A stretch of DNA of 27,917 bases from Candidatus Thorarchaeota archaeon SMTZ1-83 (GTDB lineage Archaea > Asgardarchaeota > Thorarchaeia > Thorarchaeales > Thorarchaeaceae): contig LRSK01000263.1 of NCBI GenBank assembly GCA_001563325.1, positions 1-27,917 of the forward strand, written 5' to 3'. Below the pieces are notes generated by a model. That model did not search any database. It worked only from the letters and a program-made list of their open reading frames with translations, and was not told where the DNA came from. Positions within the stretch are counted from its first letter, which is position 1. Every line of letters begins with the position of its first letter. Of the stretch, positions 1 through 6,841 are shown piece by piece. Both the position numbers and the translations under genes were made by a program.

Positions 1-2
1 AG

Positions 3-35
3 ATCGTGACTGCTCTTCAGAGAATTGTTGGATAA
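3..35 (+). CDS. 3' end of 2-oxoacid:ferredoxin oxidoreductase alpha subunit (partial)
   Basis: Only the last ten codons are in the window, read as [10 protein letters not shown] followed by TAA at 33-35. The stop ends two bases before the ATG of the beta subunit, the usual tight alpha-beta arrangement of these enzymes. The peptide alone is too short for family assignment; the call rests on frame, position and the helix-like ending typical of alpha subunits. Confidence 0.5.
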   Translation: MVTALQRIVG

Positions 36-37
36 GG

Positions 38-907
38 ATGATGGAGCCGAAGGTTTTTGACGCGGGAGACATTGACATAGCCTGGTGTCCTGGATGCGGG
101 AATTTCGCCATCTTGGATGCACTCAAGCAGGCTCTGGCCAAACTCGGAACAAAACCTGAAAATCTCGTGATTGTTTCCGGTATAGGGCAGGCTGCAAAGA
201 TTCCCCACTATCTCAAATGCAACGTCTTTCATGGACTTCATGGCAGAACCTTGCCGGTGGCCACTGCCATAAGAGCGACAAACCCCGAACTCACAGTGAT
301 AGCAGAAGGTGGTGATGGCGACATGTACGCCGAAGGCGGAAACCACTTTTTACATGCAGTGCGCAGGAATCCTAATATCACAAATATCGTCCACAACAAC
401 ATGGTCTACGGTTTGACAAAGGGGCAGGCTTCGCCGACGTCCCAAATAGGTTTCAGGACCCCAGCCCAGGTCGACGGTGTCTTCCTCGAACCATTTAATC
501 CCGTCGCAGTGGCAGTCTCCTTGGATGCTTCTTTCGTGAGCAGAGCCTTCTCTGGGGACATCAGGCAAACCAGTGAAATATTGGCGCGCGCCATATCCCA
601 TAAAGGTTATGCACTGGTGGACCTTCTTCAGCCATGCACCTCCTTCAACAGAGTTCAGACACACCAGTGGTTCAAAGAAAACACCTACTACCTGGACGAT
701 TCGCACAATCCTGGAGACAGAGTTGAGGCCTTCAAGAGGGCGACTGAGAGAGAAAAACTTCCCCTCGGTATACTATATCTCCATCCTGACAAACCCACCT
801 TTGAGGAAAACCTCGGCGTCTACCGTGAAGATAAAGATCCTCTATACAGGAGAAAACTCAGGCTGGAGAAGCTACGCGCGTTGATTGAATCGAAGAGGGG
901 ATTGTAG
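38..907 (+). CDS. korB: 2-oxoacid:ferredoxin oxidoreductase, beta (TPP-binding) subunit
   Basis: This is the thiamine-pyrophosphate subunit of a 2-oxoglutarate-type ferredoxin oxidoreductase. The enzyme oxidatively decarboxylates a 2-oxoacid to acyl-CoA, or runs in reverse, with ferredoxin as electron carrier in the cytoplasm. The N-terminal WCPGCGN motif (Cys17, Cys20) and Cys200 in LLQPCTSFN are the cluster cysteines expected for the family. GDGD at 92-95 with the HNN at 119-121 forms the Mg/TPP motif. At 289 residues it has the normal length for a stand-alone beta subunit. Two ATG codons at 38 and 41 follow a GGATAAGG-like ribosome site, so the start is uncertain by one codon. The substrate (2-oxoglutarate versus another oxoacid) cannot be fixed from sequence; the 2-oxoglutarate type is the closest match by memory. 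Confidence 0.93.
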   Translation: MMEPKVFDAGDIDIAWCPGCGNFAILDALKQALAKLGTKPENLVIVSGIGQAAKIPHYLKCNVFHGLHGRTLPVATAIRATNPELTVIAEGGDGDMYAEGGNHFLHAVRRNPNITNIVHNNMVYGLTKGQASPTSQIGFRTPAQVDGVFLEPFNPVAVAVSLDASFVSRAFSGDIRQTSEILARAISHKGYALVDLLQPCTSFNRVQTHQWFKENTYYLDDSHNPGDRVEAFKRATEREKLPLGILYLHPDKPTFEENLGVYREDKDPLYRRKLRLEKLRALIESKRGL

Positions 908-1507
908 GTGAGAGAACCATCCGATTTTGCTCCGTTGCTGAAGAGGAGAGAAAAAACGAGAAAGCTGCTCGTTGTCTTCCCAGTGATGGGTTGTCTGCTT
1001 CTGGTTCCCATGTGTACGACTCACAAAGAAGAGAAGGACCCAGAGGCCTCCTCCGAGAATGGATTCAGTCACGCGAATTCAGCAGGTATTGTGCTGAAGT
1101 GGAAGGCAGACACGCTCGAATTCCTGCACGCAAAGGTGAGTGCTCCAACAACGGGCTGGGTCGCAGTCGGATTCCATCCCACAGATGAGATGAAGGATGC
1201 AAACATCATCATTGGCTACGTGAAAGATGGCGATGTCTATGTGACCGACGAATTCGGAGTGGGGAAGTATTCCCACCTGCCAGACACTCTTCTTGGTGGC
1301 GAAGATAACGTCACAAATCGAGCCGGCGCTGAAACAGTTGGACGAACAGAAATCAGTTTCACAATCCCCCTTGATTCAGGAGACCCCTATGACCGCCCTC
1401 TTGCGGTGGGGAAATCGTATATGGTAATGCTTGCGTATGGACCGGATGATGCAGATGATTTCCAGACGAGACACGAGAGACGCACCCATCTAAATGTGAA
1501 ATTGTGA
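908..1507 (+). CDS. Membrane-anchored DOMON-domain protein
   Basis: The 199-residue protein begins with GTG directly after the korB stop. A GAGGGG ribosome site lies inside the korB end, so the two genes are probably co-transcribed. A basic N-terminus (residues 12-19) leads into a hydrophobic stretch (about 20-36) ending in Cys36, like a signal anchor or degenerate lipoprotein signal (VPMC is not a good lipobox). Residues 58-199 match the DOMON fold by pattern: WVAVGF (84-89), an Asp/Glu-rich segment with Met95, IIIGYV, and a C-terminal R-H-E-R-R-T-H run (188-194). DOMON domains bind haem or sugars. In the haem-binding members a Met and a His are the ligands, and Met95 with His189 or His194 could serve. 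Haem binding and extracytoplasmic location are inferences. Confidence 0.75.
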   Translation: MREPSDFAPLLKRREKTRKLLVVFPVMGCLLLVPMCTTHKEEKDPEASSENGFSHANSAGIVLKWKADTLEFLHAKVSAPTTGWVAVGFHPTDEMKDANIIIGYVKDGDVYVTDEFGVGKYSHLPDTLLGGEDNVTNRAGAETVGRTEISFTIPLDSGDPYDRPLAVGKSYMVMLAYGPDDADDFQTRHERRTHLNVKL

Positions 1508-2035
1508 TGGTCTACCGTTGGCTTGGAAGCACGTCTCATCACAGACATTCACCAACTCGTCATTCCCTCGACACTGCCATAGATCAATCTGTTCTTTTCC
1601 TACAGCCGTCGGTGAATTCTCCAAGAGCAGTGCTTACGTCAGGAGTCCGAACTCGCCGCGGCACGTATATGCTAGCTGGCGTCTACGCGGCCATGCATCG
1701 AGCCCCCAGCAACCATCTTCAGCTCATCAGAGAAGTTCACGAAGATGAATGTGACGACAGCCGGGAGTGGAGCAGAGTGAGTGAGAACTGCGTAAGCCCA
1801 TGTTCATCAAAGGCATTGAAACTGAGCGAGACTGAAGTATTGACGGGCAGGAATTCTTATTATATGTATGTGCAGTCAGAATATGTTCCGAGAACTCTCA
1901 CCCAATATCGTTAAGACAGTGGCCGCAAATCCTGTGCTCCTGGATCTCTCGGTTAGAGGAGATCGTGCCTTAACTATGGAAAGGGAACGTAGCTCCTCCC
2001 TGTCGAGAGAAGAGGAGTCGAGTGAGAGTGGATAG
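1508..2035. other. Intergenic region without recognisable gene
   Basis: About 530 bases with no convincing protein; open frames here read as low-complexity, Arg/Ser/His-rich translations. Two perfect short hairpins lie near its end: 1943-1964 (GATCTC/GAGATC) and 1993-2017 (CTCCTC/GAGGAG). Both sit in what would be the leader of the gene at 2051. Confidence 0.5.
1840..1868 (+). promoter_or_regulatory. Possible sigma-70 promoter
   Basis: TTGACG (1840-1845), a 17-base spacer and TATGTA (1863-1868) in an AT-rich patch. Transcription from about 1875 would give a ~175-base structured leader ahead of the gene at 2051. The match is moderate, so this is tentative. Confidence 0.35.
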
Positions 2036-2050
2036 AAAGGAGGCAATTTT

Positions 2051-2284
2051 ATGCCAGTCAAGAAAGCAGCGAAAAAGACCGCCAAGAAGAAAGCAGTAGC
2101 AAAGAAAGCTGTCAAGAAGAAGACGGCCGCCAAGAAGACTGTCAAGACAAAAACGGGAGTCAAGAAGGGGAGCAAGTACGTATGCAGGACGTGCGGATTG
2201 GTGGTGACAGTCGACAAAGCGTGTGGATGTGTTGGCGTCTGTGACATAATCTGCTGTGGCAAACAGATGGCTCCAAAGAAATAG
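2051..2284 (+). CDS. Small fusion of histone H1-like Lys/Ala tail and desulforedoxin-like Cys domain
   Basis: A 77-residue protein in two halves. Residues 1-42 are almost only Lys, Ala, Val and Thr, with repeated AKK/VKK blocks like bacterial histone-H1-like DNA-binding tails. Residues 43-77 hold YVCRTCG (Cys45, Cys48), three further cysteines (58, 60, 64) and CCGKQM (Cys68, Cys69). The CxxCG plus CCGKxM layout is that of desulforedoxin or the N-terminal domain of desulfoferrodoxin, which binds one Fe or Zn with four Cys; the three extra cysteines are unusual. The ATG follows a very strong AAAGGAGG site (2036-2043), which argues that the gene is real and well expressed. Nucleic-acid binding by the tail and metal binding by the head are inferences. 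Confidence 0.85.
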   Translation: MPVKKAAKKTAKKKAVAKKAVKKKTAAKKTVKTKTGVKKGSKYVCRTCGLVVTVDKACGCVGVCDIICCGKQMAPKK

Positions 2285-2896
2285 CGTATCATATGGATCA
2301 TAAGTAGAGCAGCTGCATACACGCTCACTCAGTCGATCCAGGCTATTCCCTGCGCTCCGGTCTGTGCGTCTATCTCCTCCTGGTTTTGACCTGCTACCTC
2401 GGAAGCCACGCAGACCAATTTGCCATCGGGAAGAGGGCTCCCGGAAGCGGAGAGATTTCAGTACCATAACCGAATGGAGCCAGCGAGTGCGCTATTTTTC
2501 GCTTGACGAGAGCGACCATTTCATATAGAATAATTCCTATAGATTTAGTAGATTTTGCACGGGGCTACTGTGAGCGTGCGGCATTGGAGTAGGCTATTCC
2601 GGTCGACCCCTGATAACCCAGGGTGGCGTAGGGGATTTGATTCGTCCGAATCGCTTTCCAGTGCCGCGTTTCCTCACGAGCCCTATGCCGAGACGGTGTT
2701 CACATATTTCAAATGCGCTCTCAGTGCGCCAATACACCACAAGACCATGAAGAGAGACATCAGTGACCATCCGTGCACTAGAGATCACGTTGGGAGGACG
2801 ATACGACCGTCCAAGTGTTGTCCTCCGGGTACAGAAATGGACTTGGGCCATGACCCCAGCTCGGTATGTGAATTTCTTTGAATAGAGGAGGAAATC
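2285..2896. other. Intergenic region with promoter and possible structured leader
   Basis: No convincing protein is encoded. Downstream of the 2503-2531 promoter, bases 2793-2799 (GGAGGAC) pair perfectly with 2820-2826 (GTCCTCC). An alternative hairpin, 2796-2800 (GGACG) with 2808-2812 (CGTCC), uses the same bases, so the two are mutually exclusive. I do not recognise a known riboswitch or small RNA family here. Confidence 0.4.
2503..2531 (+). promoter_or_regulatory. Sigma-70-type promoter upstream of the nifU-domain gene
   Basis: TTGACG (2503-2508), a 17-base spacer and TAGAAT (2526-2531), preceded by an AT-rich patch. Transcription would start near 2538, about 360 bases before the next gene at 2897, implying a long leader or a separate small RNA. 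Confidence 0.5.
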
Positions 2897-3118
2897 GTGC
2901 AGAACAGAGTAGAGGCTGCTTTGAAGAAGATAAAACCTTCACTGCAAGCAGATGGAGGGAACATTGAACTCGTCGAGGTCACCGAAGAAGGCGTTGCGAA
3001 GGTGAGACTTACGGGTGCGTGCGGTGGATGTCCAATGAGTCAGATAACTTTGAAGATGGCAGTGGAAAGGATAATCATGCAGGAAGTCCCCGAAATCAGA
3101 GAAGTCGTTGCTGTCTAA
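2897..3118 (+). CDS. NifU C-terminal domain (Nfu-type) Fe-S cluster carrier
   Basis: A 73-residue stand-alone Nfu domain, the size of the free-standing form common in anaerobes. It carries or scaffolds Fe-S clusters for transfer to apo-proteins. The conserved core is visible as LQADGGNIELVEV (residues 16-28), then GACGGCPMS with the cluster ligands Cys42 and Cys45, and a C-terminal helix ending in PEIREVVAV. The start is GTG, chosen because a GAGGAGG site (2886-2892) lies just upstream and the protein begins right at the domain. A cupin gene follows 29 bases after the stop. Confidence 0.95.
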   Translation: MQNRVEAALKKIKPSLQADGGNIELVEVTEEGVAKVRLTGACGGCPMSQITLKMAVERIIMQEVPEIREVVAV

Positions 3119-3147
3119 AGTCTTCTCACCATAGAGCATACCAGATT

Positions 3148-3456
3148 ATGAAGAAAACAGAGAAGTTGAAACAGATGGTCGATTATCAGGAGAGCTCGAT
3201 TGTGAGCCGTACCCTTCTGGATAAGGACGCAGGAACGATAACACTATTCGCCTTCGACGTCGAGCAGGCGCTCAGCGCACACACCGCTCCCTATGATGCC
3301 ATGGTTTATCTAATCGAGGGAGAGGCTGAGATAACAATTGGTGACGATAAGTTCTCCCTCGAGGAGGGTGAACTCATAATCATGCCTGCACACATCCCCC
3401 ACGCTCTTAGGGCAACGCGCCGGTTCAAAATGCTACTTGTCATGGTGAAATCCTGA
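3148..3456 (+). CDS. Small cupin-domain protein
   Basis: A 102-residue single-domain cupin, a small beta-barrel usually binding a metal. The first cupin motif is partial: His45-x4-Asp50 then VYLIEGEAEITIGDD (54-68). The second reads GELIIMPAHIPHAL (74-87) with His82 and His85. His45, His82 and His85 plus an acidic residue could hold a metal. The ATG at 3148 is taken because the domain begins soon after and the frame upstream lies inside the NifU-domain gene; no clear ribosome site is visible. It is probably co-transcribed with the Nfu gene. Its substrate is unknown; small cupins of this type are often binding or sensing proteins rather than enzymes. Confidence 0.85.
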   Translation: MKKTEKLKQMVDYQESSIVSRTLLDKDAGTITLFAFDVEQALSAHTAPYDAMVYLIEGEAEITIGDDKFSLEEGELIIMPAHIPHALRATRRFKMLLVMVKS

Positions 3457-3902
3457 TAGCGAGCACATATCCGATATCAACGTAGGACTGCACCATTCCG
3501 CAATGTCTGATACGTGTTCCTCACTATCCTCCTCCTGGGAGAAGATGTGTCTAACACAGGTTCCACGCTGACAGTCGATGCGATGGAGAAGGCGTCATGG
3601 TAGGTTGCCACTTTTCGTGAGGGCCTTTCGTCGTACTACATCATAGTAGATGCGGCGATCCAGCCGCCCTGAAACCGAAGAAGGCATCTGGCACGCCATA
3701 ACCCATGTCAACCGTCACGAATGGATTCGTTGTTCCGCTGACCCCTTCTGATGGCCGAGCGCAATGCAAGAGGAGAAGAAGACCGCGCTTCGGCCGGTAC
3801 TTCGTACCACCCAATGACGGCAACCTTCGTGATTATGAAGTATCCTCTTCTCTCCAAGAGACTAAGAGGGGGTTCTTCACGTTTCGAAAATCTGGCGAAG
3901 TG
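3457..3902. other. Intergenic region with nothing recognised
   Basis: About 450 bases with short open frames on both strands, none of which resembles a protein family I know and none with a good ribosome site. A small hairpin GCGGC-GATCCA-GCCGC occurs near 3652-3667. Confidence 0.4.
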
Positions 3903-3931
3903 TTGACATCGATCCGGTGACATCTTACGAT
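3903..3931 (+). promoter_or_regulatory. Sigma-70 promoter of the three-repeat membrane protein
   Basis: TTGACA (3903-3908), a 17-base spacer and TACGAT (3926-3931). The predicted start near 3938 leaves a ~34-base leader that contains the AAGGAGAGG ribosome site at 3956-3964. Confidence 0.6.
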
Positions 3932-3971
3932 TGGCCTGTCGACATAGCCTGCTCGAAGGAGAGGTTCACGC

Positions 3972-4649
3972 GTGACCTTAAAAAGAGCAACGTTATTGGG
4001 CCTGATTGGTCTCTCCTACACCTTTGCTCTGAAGACAATTGGGACTTTTCTACCTGGCATCTTCACCGTAGCCTCAGTGAGACAGGCTGCGACAGTAATG
4101 TCTCTGATTGCCAGCCTGACCCTGGTAGTCTTTTACGTCGTCTTCCGCAGGGATTACCTTCAGAAGGACCAAATTGCCTTGAAGAGAGCCTCTGCGTTTG
4201 CCATCATTGGTTCTTCGGCGATCTTGGTGCTGCGTACAAAGAATCTACTGCTTCTCTCCAATGCATTCGTAATCGTGATATACGAAACATCACCATTTCT
4301 CTTCAGACTGGTCAGATCAAGCGCTCCGGAAGCACTCGCAGCCTGGATATCTTCGATACTCTTCCTCTCCTTCTTTGTCGTCTTTCACAAGGAAGTCCTC
4401 CACAAGAAACTGACGAATCTGAAGAGAGCTACGCTCTCGGGTGTCATCGGCTCCTCAATTGGAGCACTACTGCTCACCGTCATCCTCTTGAATTCCGTCT
4501 ATTCTGGACAGCTCAGATGGTTCCATGTCACGTTCAGAACATCAATATCTCTATTTCTTCCCTTCACTGCACTTGGTTTCGCCTCACTTTTCTATTTCTT
4601 TTTCATCTTCTACAAAGAGCAGACAGCAAAACGTGGGGTCAGGTCTTGA
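3972..4649 (+). CDS. Integral membrane protein made of three internal repeats
   Basis: The 225-residue protein has about six hydrophobic segments. It contains a threefold repeat: LKRATLLGLIGLS (3-15), LKRASAFAIIGSS (70-82) and LKRATLSGVIGSS (150-162). Each copy is followed by two hydrophobic stretches and a basic loop (VFRRDYLQKD 57-66, VFHKEVLHKK 137-146, IFYKEQTAKR 212-221). So each unit is a two-helix hairpin of about 67-80 residues. The GTG start follows AAGGAGAGG (3956-3964) with good spacing. The last residues GVRS and the TGA stop come from a repeat element beginning at 4635, so the original end may have been replaced. I do not recognise the family; a membrane-embedded small transporter or structural protein are both possible. 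Confidence 0.75.
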   Translation: MTLKRATLLGLIGLSYTFALKTIGTFLPGIFTVASVRQAATVMSLIASLTLVVFYVVFRRDYLQKDQIALKRASAFAIIGSSAILVLRTKNLLLLSNAFVIVIYETSPFLFRLVRSSAPEALAAWISSILFLSFFVVFHKEVLHKKLTNLKRATLSGVIGSSIGALLLTVILLNSVYSGQLRWFHVTFRTSISLFLPFTALGFASLFYFFFIFYKEQTAKRGVRS

Positions 4650-4777
4650 CTTAAAGACATAACGGAATGGCAATTGTGAATCCCCTCCCAAGAAGAAACA
4701 CCGGTGATGCAGAGTCGCCAGGGTGGACGCGGGATGTGGTGGCATTGCTGGCTCTCTGCCACTGATAGATCCGACCC
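4635..4777. repeat. Repeat copy A: palindromic-arm intergenic element
   Basis: The element begins GGGGTCAGGTCTTGAC at 4635 and is nearly identical over 110 bases (two mismatches) to 9985-10094, a constant offset of 5350. Homology weakens after 4744 but GCTCTCT is shared at 4751-4757. It appears to close with a degenerate inverted arm, TGATAGATCCGACCCC (4762-4777), whose complement GGGGTCGGATCTATCA resembles the left arm. Stops occur in all three forward frames within the first ~30 bases. The arm resembles palindromes that accompany IS200/REP-type (Y1) transposases, but no transposase is present here. Confidence 0.85.
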
Positions 4778-5040
4778 CGTGTACCTCCTTTAAATCACGT
4801 AGCAGCGGAATTGGCGTCTAGCTACTGGCCAGCGACTACAGCCGCCGTGCTCTATCGTCATGTGAAGTTGAAGTGGTCCCGCCCGCTGTTCCTGAAGCCC
4901 ACTGGGTGCGGTCTGAGATATGAGATGGTAGTCAGACACGCAGTGTATGTTCCCAATGAACGGACGAGAGGGTGCCCAAGGACACCCCCTCGTCGCTCTT
5001 GGCTCCCTATTCTCGATTCCTCAACGATGGGCCTCCCCAT
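4778..5040. other. Intergenic region downstream of repeat A
   Basis: No gene is visible. A 10-base match to the D-arm region of tRNA-Leu (GCGGAATTGG at 4805) occurs at almost the same distance from repeat A as the intact tRNA does from repeat B. A hairpin at 4964-4993 lies near the gdhA end. Confidence 0.4.
4964..4993 (-). terminator. Hairpin downstream of gdhA, possible terminator
   Basis: ACGAGAGGGTGCCC pairs with GGACACCCCCTCGT across a four-base loop with two mismatches, a stable GC-rich stem 48 bases beyond the gdhA stop. There is no clear T-run on the minus strand, so an intrinsic terminator is only a possibility. Confidence 0.4.
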
Positions 5041-6324
5041 TTATGGAAAGATACCTCGCTCCTGGTAGACCTTCTCCAAGCATGAAAGGGCGACGATATA
5101 AGCGGCAGTGCGCCAGTCGGTCTCAAATTCCTCGGCCGTCTCCTTCACTCGTCGATATGCAGATGTGATCTTCTTGTGCAGTTTACAGTCTACCTCATCG
5201 AGTTCCCAAAATTCACTCCGTTTGTTCTGCAACCACTCGAAGTAACTGACAATGACACCTCCCGAGTTGCACAGGATGTCTGGCAGAACGTCGACGCCTT
5301 CACTGCGGAGGATTTGATCGCCGTCCGGATCTGTGGGACCATTCGCTCCTTCGGCAACGAGCTTCACATCCAAGAAGGCGGCTGTACCGGCAGTAATTTG
5401 GTTCTCAAGTGCGGCAGGAATGAATATGTCTGTCTTTGTTTTCAAGAACGTTTCATGGCCTATTGGTGATGCGTTGGGATACCCAGCTACGCCACCATGT
5501 TTGCTCACATGGAGGGTCAGCTCGTCAGGATCGATTCCTCTTGAATTGGCAATGGCTCCAGTAACATCCTCTGCGGCGATGAGCCTCGAACCCAGTGGTT
5601 TCATGAGACGCGCAGCCCAGGATCCTACGTTTCCAAATCCTTGCACTGTATAGGTGGCAAAGTCCAGTGCAAAACCTCTGTCCTTAGCCCATTCCTCGAT
5701 TAGAAAGACCAGGCCTTGGCCCGTCGCCTTATCACGTCCAAGGCTACCGCCTGACTCGATGGGCTTGCCAGTGACGACGTGAATACATCGCTGTCTCTCC
5801 AGTGGTGGCATCATCGATATGTAGGTATCCACAATCCAGGCCATGATCTGAGGGTTCGTGTTTACGTCAGGCGCTGGAATGTCGTATTCCGGTCCAATGT
5901 TGCTCCCCAGCGCGAAGGTGAATCGCCTCGTTATCCGCTCCAATTCAGTCGAACTGTATTCGGACGGATTGAACTGAATTCCCCCTTTCGCTCCTCCAAA
6001 CGGAATGTTTGTAATGGCAGCTTTCCACGTCATCCAGGTAGCAAGCGCTCTTACTTCGTCTATGTCGACGGACGGATGAAAACGGAGACCACCTTTGAAA
6101 GGACCTAAAGCGTTGTTGTGTTGGACTCGGTAGCCAGTAAACATCTCGATTCGCCCATCATCCATTTTCACCGGGAAGTGGACGGTGATCTCATTCATCG
6201 TTCTGCTCAGGATCTTGCGAATCTCGGCATCCAAATCCATCAGCTGTGCCGCGGTGTTGAACTGGCTGGTTACATTGTCGTATACGCTCGTCCTCCGTCG
6301 TGCTTTCTCTGTTACTGTAATCAT
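5041..6324 (-). CDS. gdhA: Glu/Leu/Phe/Val-type glutamate dehydrogenase
   Basis: The 427-residue hexameric-type dehydrogenase interconverts glutamate and 2-oxoglutarate plus ammonia with NAD(P)H. Seen features are GPFKGGLRFHP (substrate Lys77), the catalytic GGAKGG with Lys113, Asp153 in IPAPDVNT, the nucleotide-binding QGFGNVG (228-234) and LCNSGGVIVSYFEW near the C-terminus. The ATG at 6324 is preferred over upstream in-frame codons because it has a GGGAGGA site and overlaps the stop of the upstream small gene as ATGA, giving translational coupling. The operon is preceded by a sigma-54 promoter and lies next to an NtrC-class activator, so nitrogen- or redox-linked control is likely. Cofactor preference cannot be read with confidence. 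Confidence 0.96.
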   Translation of the reverse strand: MITVTEKARRRTSVYDNVTSQFNTAAQLMDLDAEIRKILSRTMNEITVHFPVKMDDGRIEMFTGYRVQHNNALGPFKGGLRFHPSVDIDEVRALATWMTWKAAITNIPFGGAKGGIQFNPSEYSSTELERITRRFTFALGSNIGPEYDIPAPDVNTNPQIMAWIVDTYISMMPPLERQRCIHVVTGKPIESGGSLGRDKATGQGLVFLIEEWAKDRGFALDFATYTVQGFGNVGSWAARLMKPLGSRLIAAEDVTGAIANSRGIDPDELTLHVSKHGGVAGYPNASPIGHETFLKTKTDIFIPAALENQITAGTAAFLDVKLVAEGANGPTDPDGDQILRSEGVDVLPDILCNSGGVIVSYFEWLQNKRSEFWELDEVDCKLHKKITSAYRRVKETAEEFETDWRTAAYIVALSCLEKVYQERGIFP

Positions 6325-6584
6325 TTGTCCTCCCATTTGTAGTCCCTGCAATGCCATATACCAGCCTCCGGCCTTGGATAGACACAGGTTTCGCGTCTTC
6401 CGCAATTCCAGCACAGATCCTTGGTCTCCGAGCCGGATCTATCTCCCACAACTCTCGACAAGGGAGAATAGAGCAACTTCCATTCCTTCGCCGTCGAGAT
6501 AGAAGTCTCTTCGCATTTCACAGTCTCGACATCGGGCGCATCAACAGCCGGCGTGCTCCTCTCTCTTGTTGTTACAGTTTTCAT
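6321..6584 (-). CDS. Small Cys-rich protein coupled to gdhA
   Basis: The 87-residue protein has a polar N-terminal half (1-55) and a compact C-terminal motif LCWNCGRRETCVYPRPEAGIWHC. Cys58, Cys61, Cys67, His78 and Cys79 suggest a Zn or Fe site. The motif resembles small CxxC-x5-C-x-x-P-x-HC proteins I recall from anaerobes, with no function known to me. An AGGGAGGG ribosome site precedes the ATG at 6584. The stop overlaps the gdhA start (ATGA, 6321-6324). It is the first gene after the sigma-54 promoter. Its place suggests a partner or regulator of glutamate dehydrogenase, but this is inference. Confidence 0.85.
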   Translation of the reverse strand: MKTVTTRERSTPAVDAPDVETVKCEETSISTAKEWKLLYSPLSRVVGDRSGSETKDLCWNCGRRETCVYPRPEAGIWHCRDYKWEDK

Positions 6585-6635
6585 CTTGCCCTCCCTTTCT
6601 TTTCGTTCACGTCACGTGTCAATTCCTTGATACGG

Positions 6636-6650
6636 GCAAGTTTCGTGCCA
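6636..6650 (-). promoter_or_regulatory. Sigma-54 (-24/-12) promoter of the small Cys gene-gdhA operon
   Basis: On the minus strand the sequence reads TGGCACG-AAAC-TTGC, an exact match to the sigma-54 consensus TGGCACG-N4-TTGC, with ten bases between the GG and GC elements. Transcription should start near 6624, leaving a ~40-base leader to the ATG at 6584. The neighbouring gene product at 6842-8197 carries the GAFTGA loop needed to activate sigma-54 polymerase. Confidence 0.85.
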
Positions 6651-6691
6651 GTAATCGCGTGACATCTGCGCCCTGAATGTGTCGTTCTCTT

Positions 6692-6765
6692 GACTCAGCT
6701 AAGTCTAAGTGTGATAATGTATTAGTGCTATTGACCTACTTGGTGAGTGACGATCACGCCCGTCA
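6692..6765 (-). promoter_or_regulatory. Candidate activator-binding palindromes upstream of the sigma-54 promoter
   Basis: Two dyads lie at enhancer-like distances, about -70 to -140 from the predicted start. GACTcAGCTaAGTC (6692-6705) has two mismatches. GTGAcgaTCAC (6747-6757) overlaps TGACG-N8-CGTCA (6748-6765). Binding by the adjacent regulator is inferred from position only. Confidence 0.35.
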
Positions 6766-6841
6766 TCTTTGCGGCAGAAGGAGTATGAAAAACGGGGAAT
6801 TTCTACCCTCTGGGGGGAATCTCTCCGAAGACGAGGCCCTA

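Noticed and set aside
1504..1914. 136-codon forward open frame after the DOMON gene
   Set aside because: The translation is Arg/Ser/His/Thr-rich without hydrophobic core or motif, has no ribosome site, and overlaps the DOMON stop; it looks like random reading of intergenic DNA.
2555..2881. 108-codon forward open frame before the Nfu gene
   Set aside because: No family resemblance, no ribosome site, composition unlike neighbouring proteins; the region reads better as leader or intergenic DNA.
3705..3923. Opposed ~71-codon frames on both strands
   Set aside because: Neither has a ribosome site or a recognisable motif; the forward one ends across the promoter of the gene at 3972.
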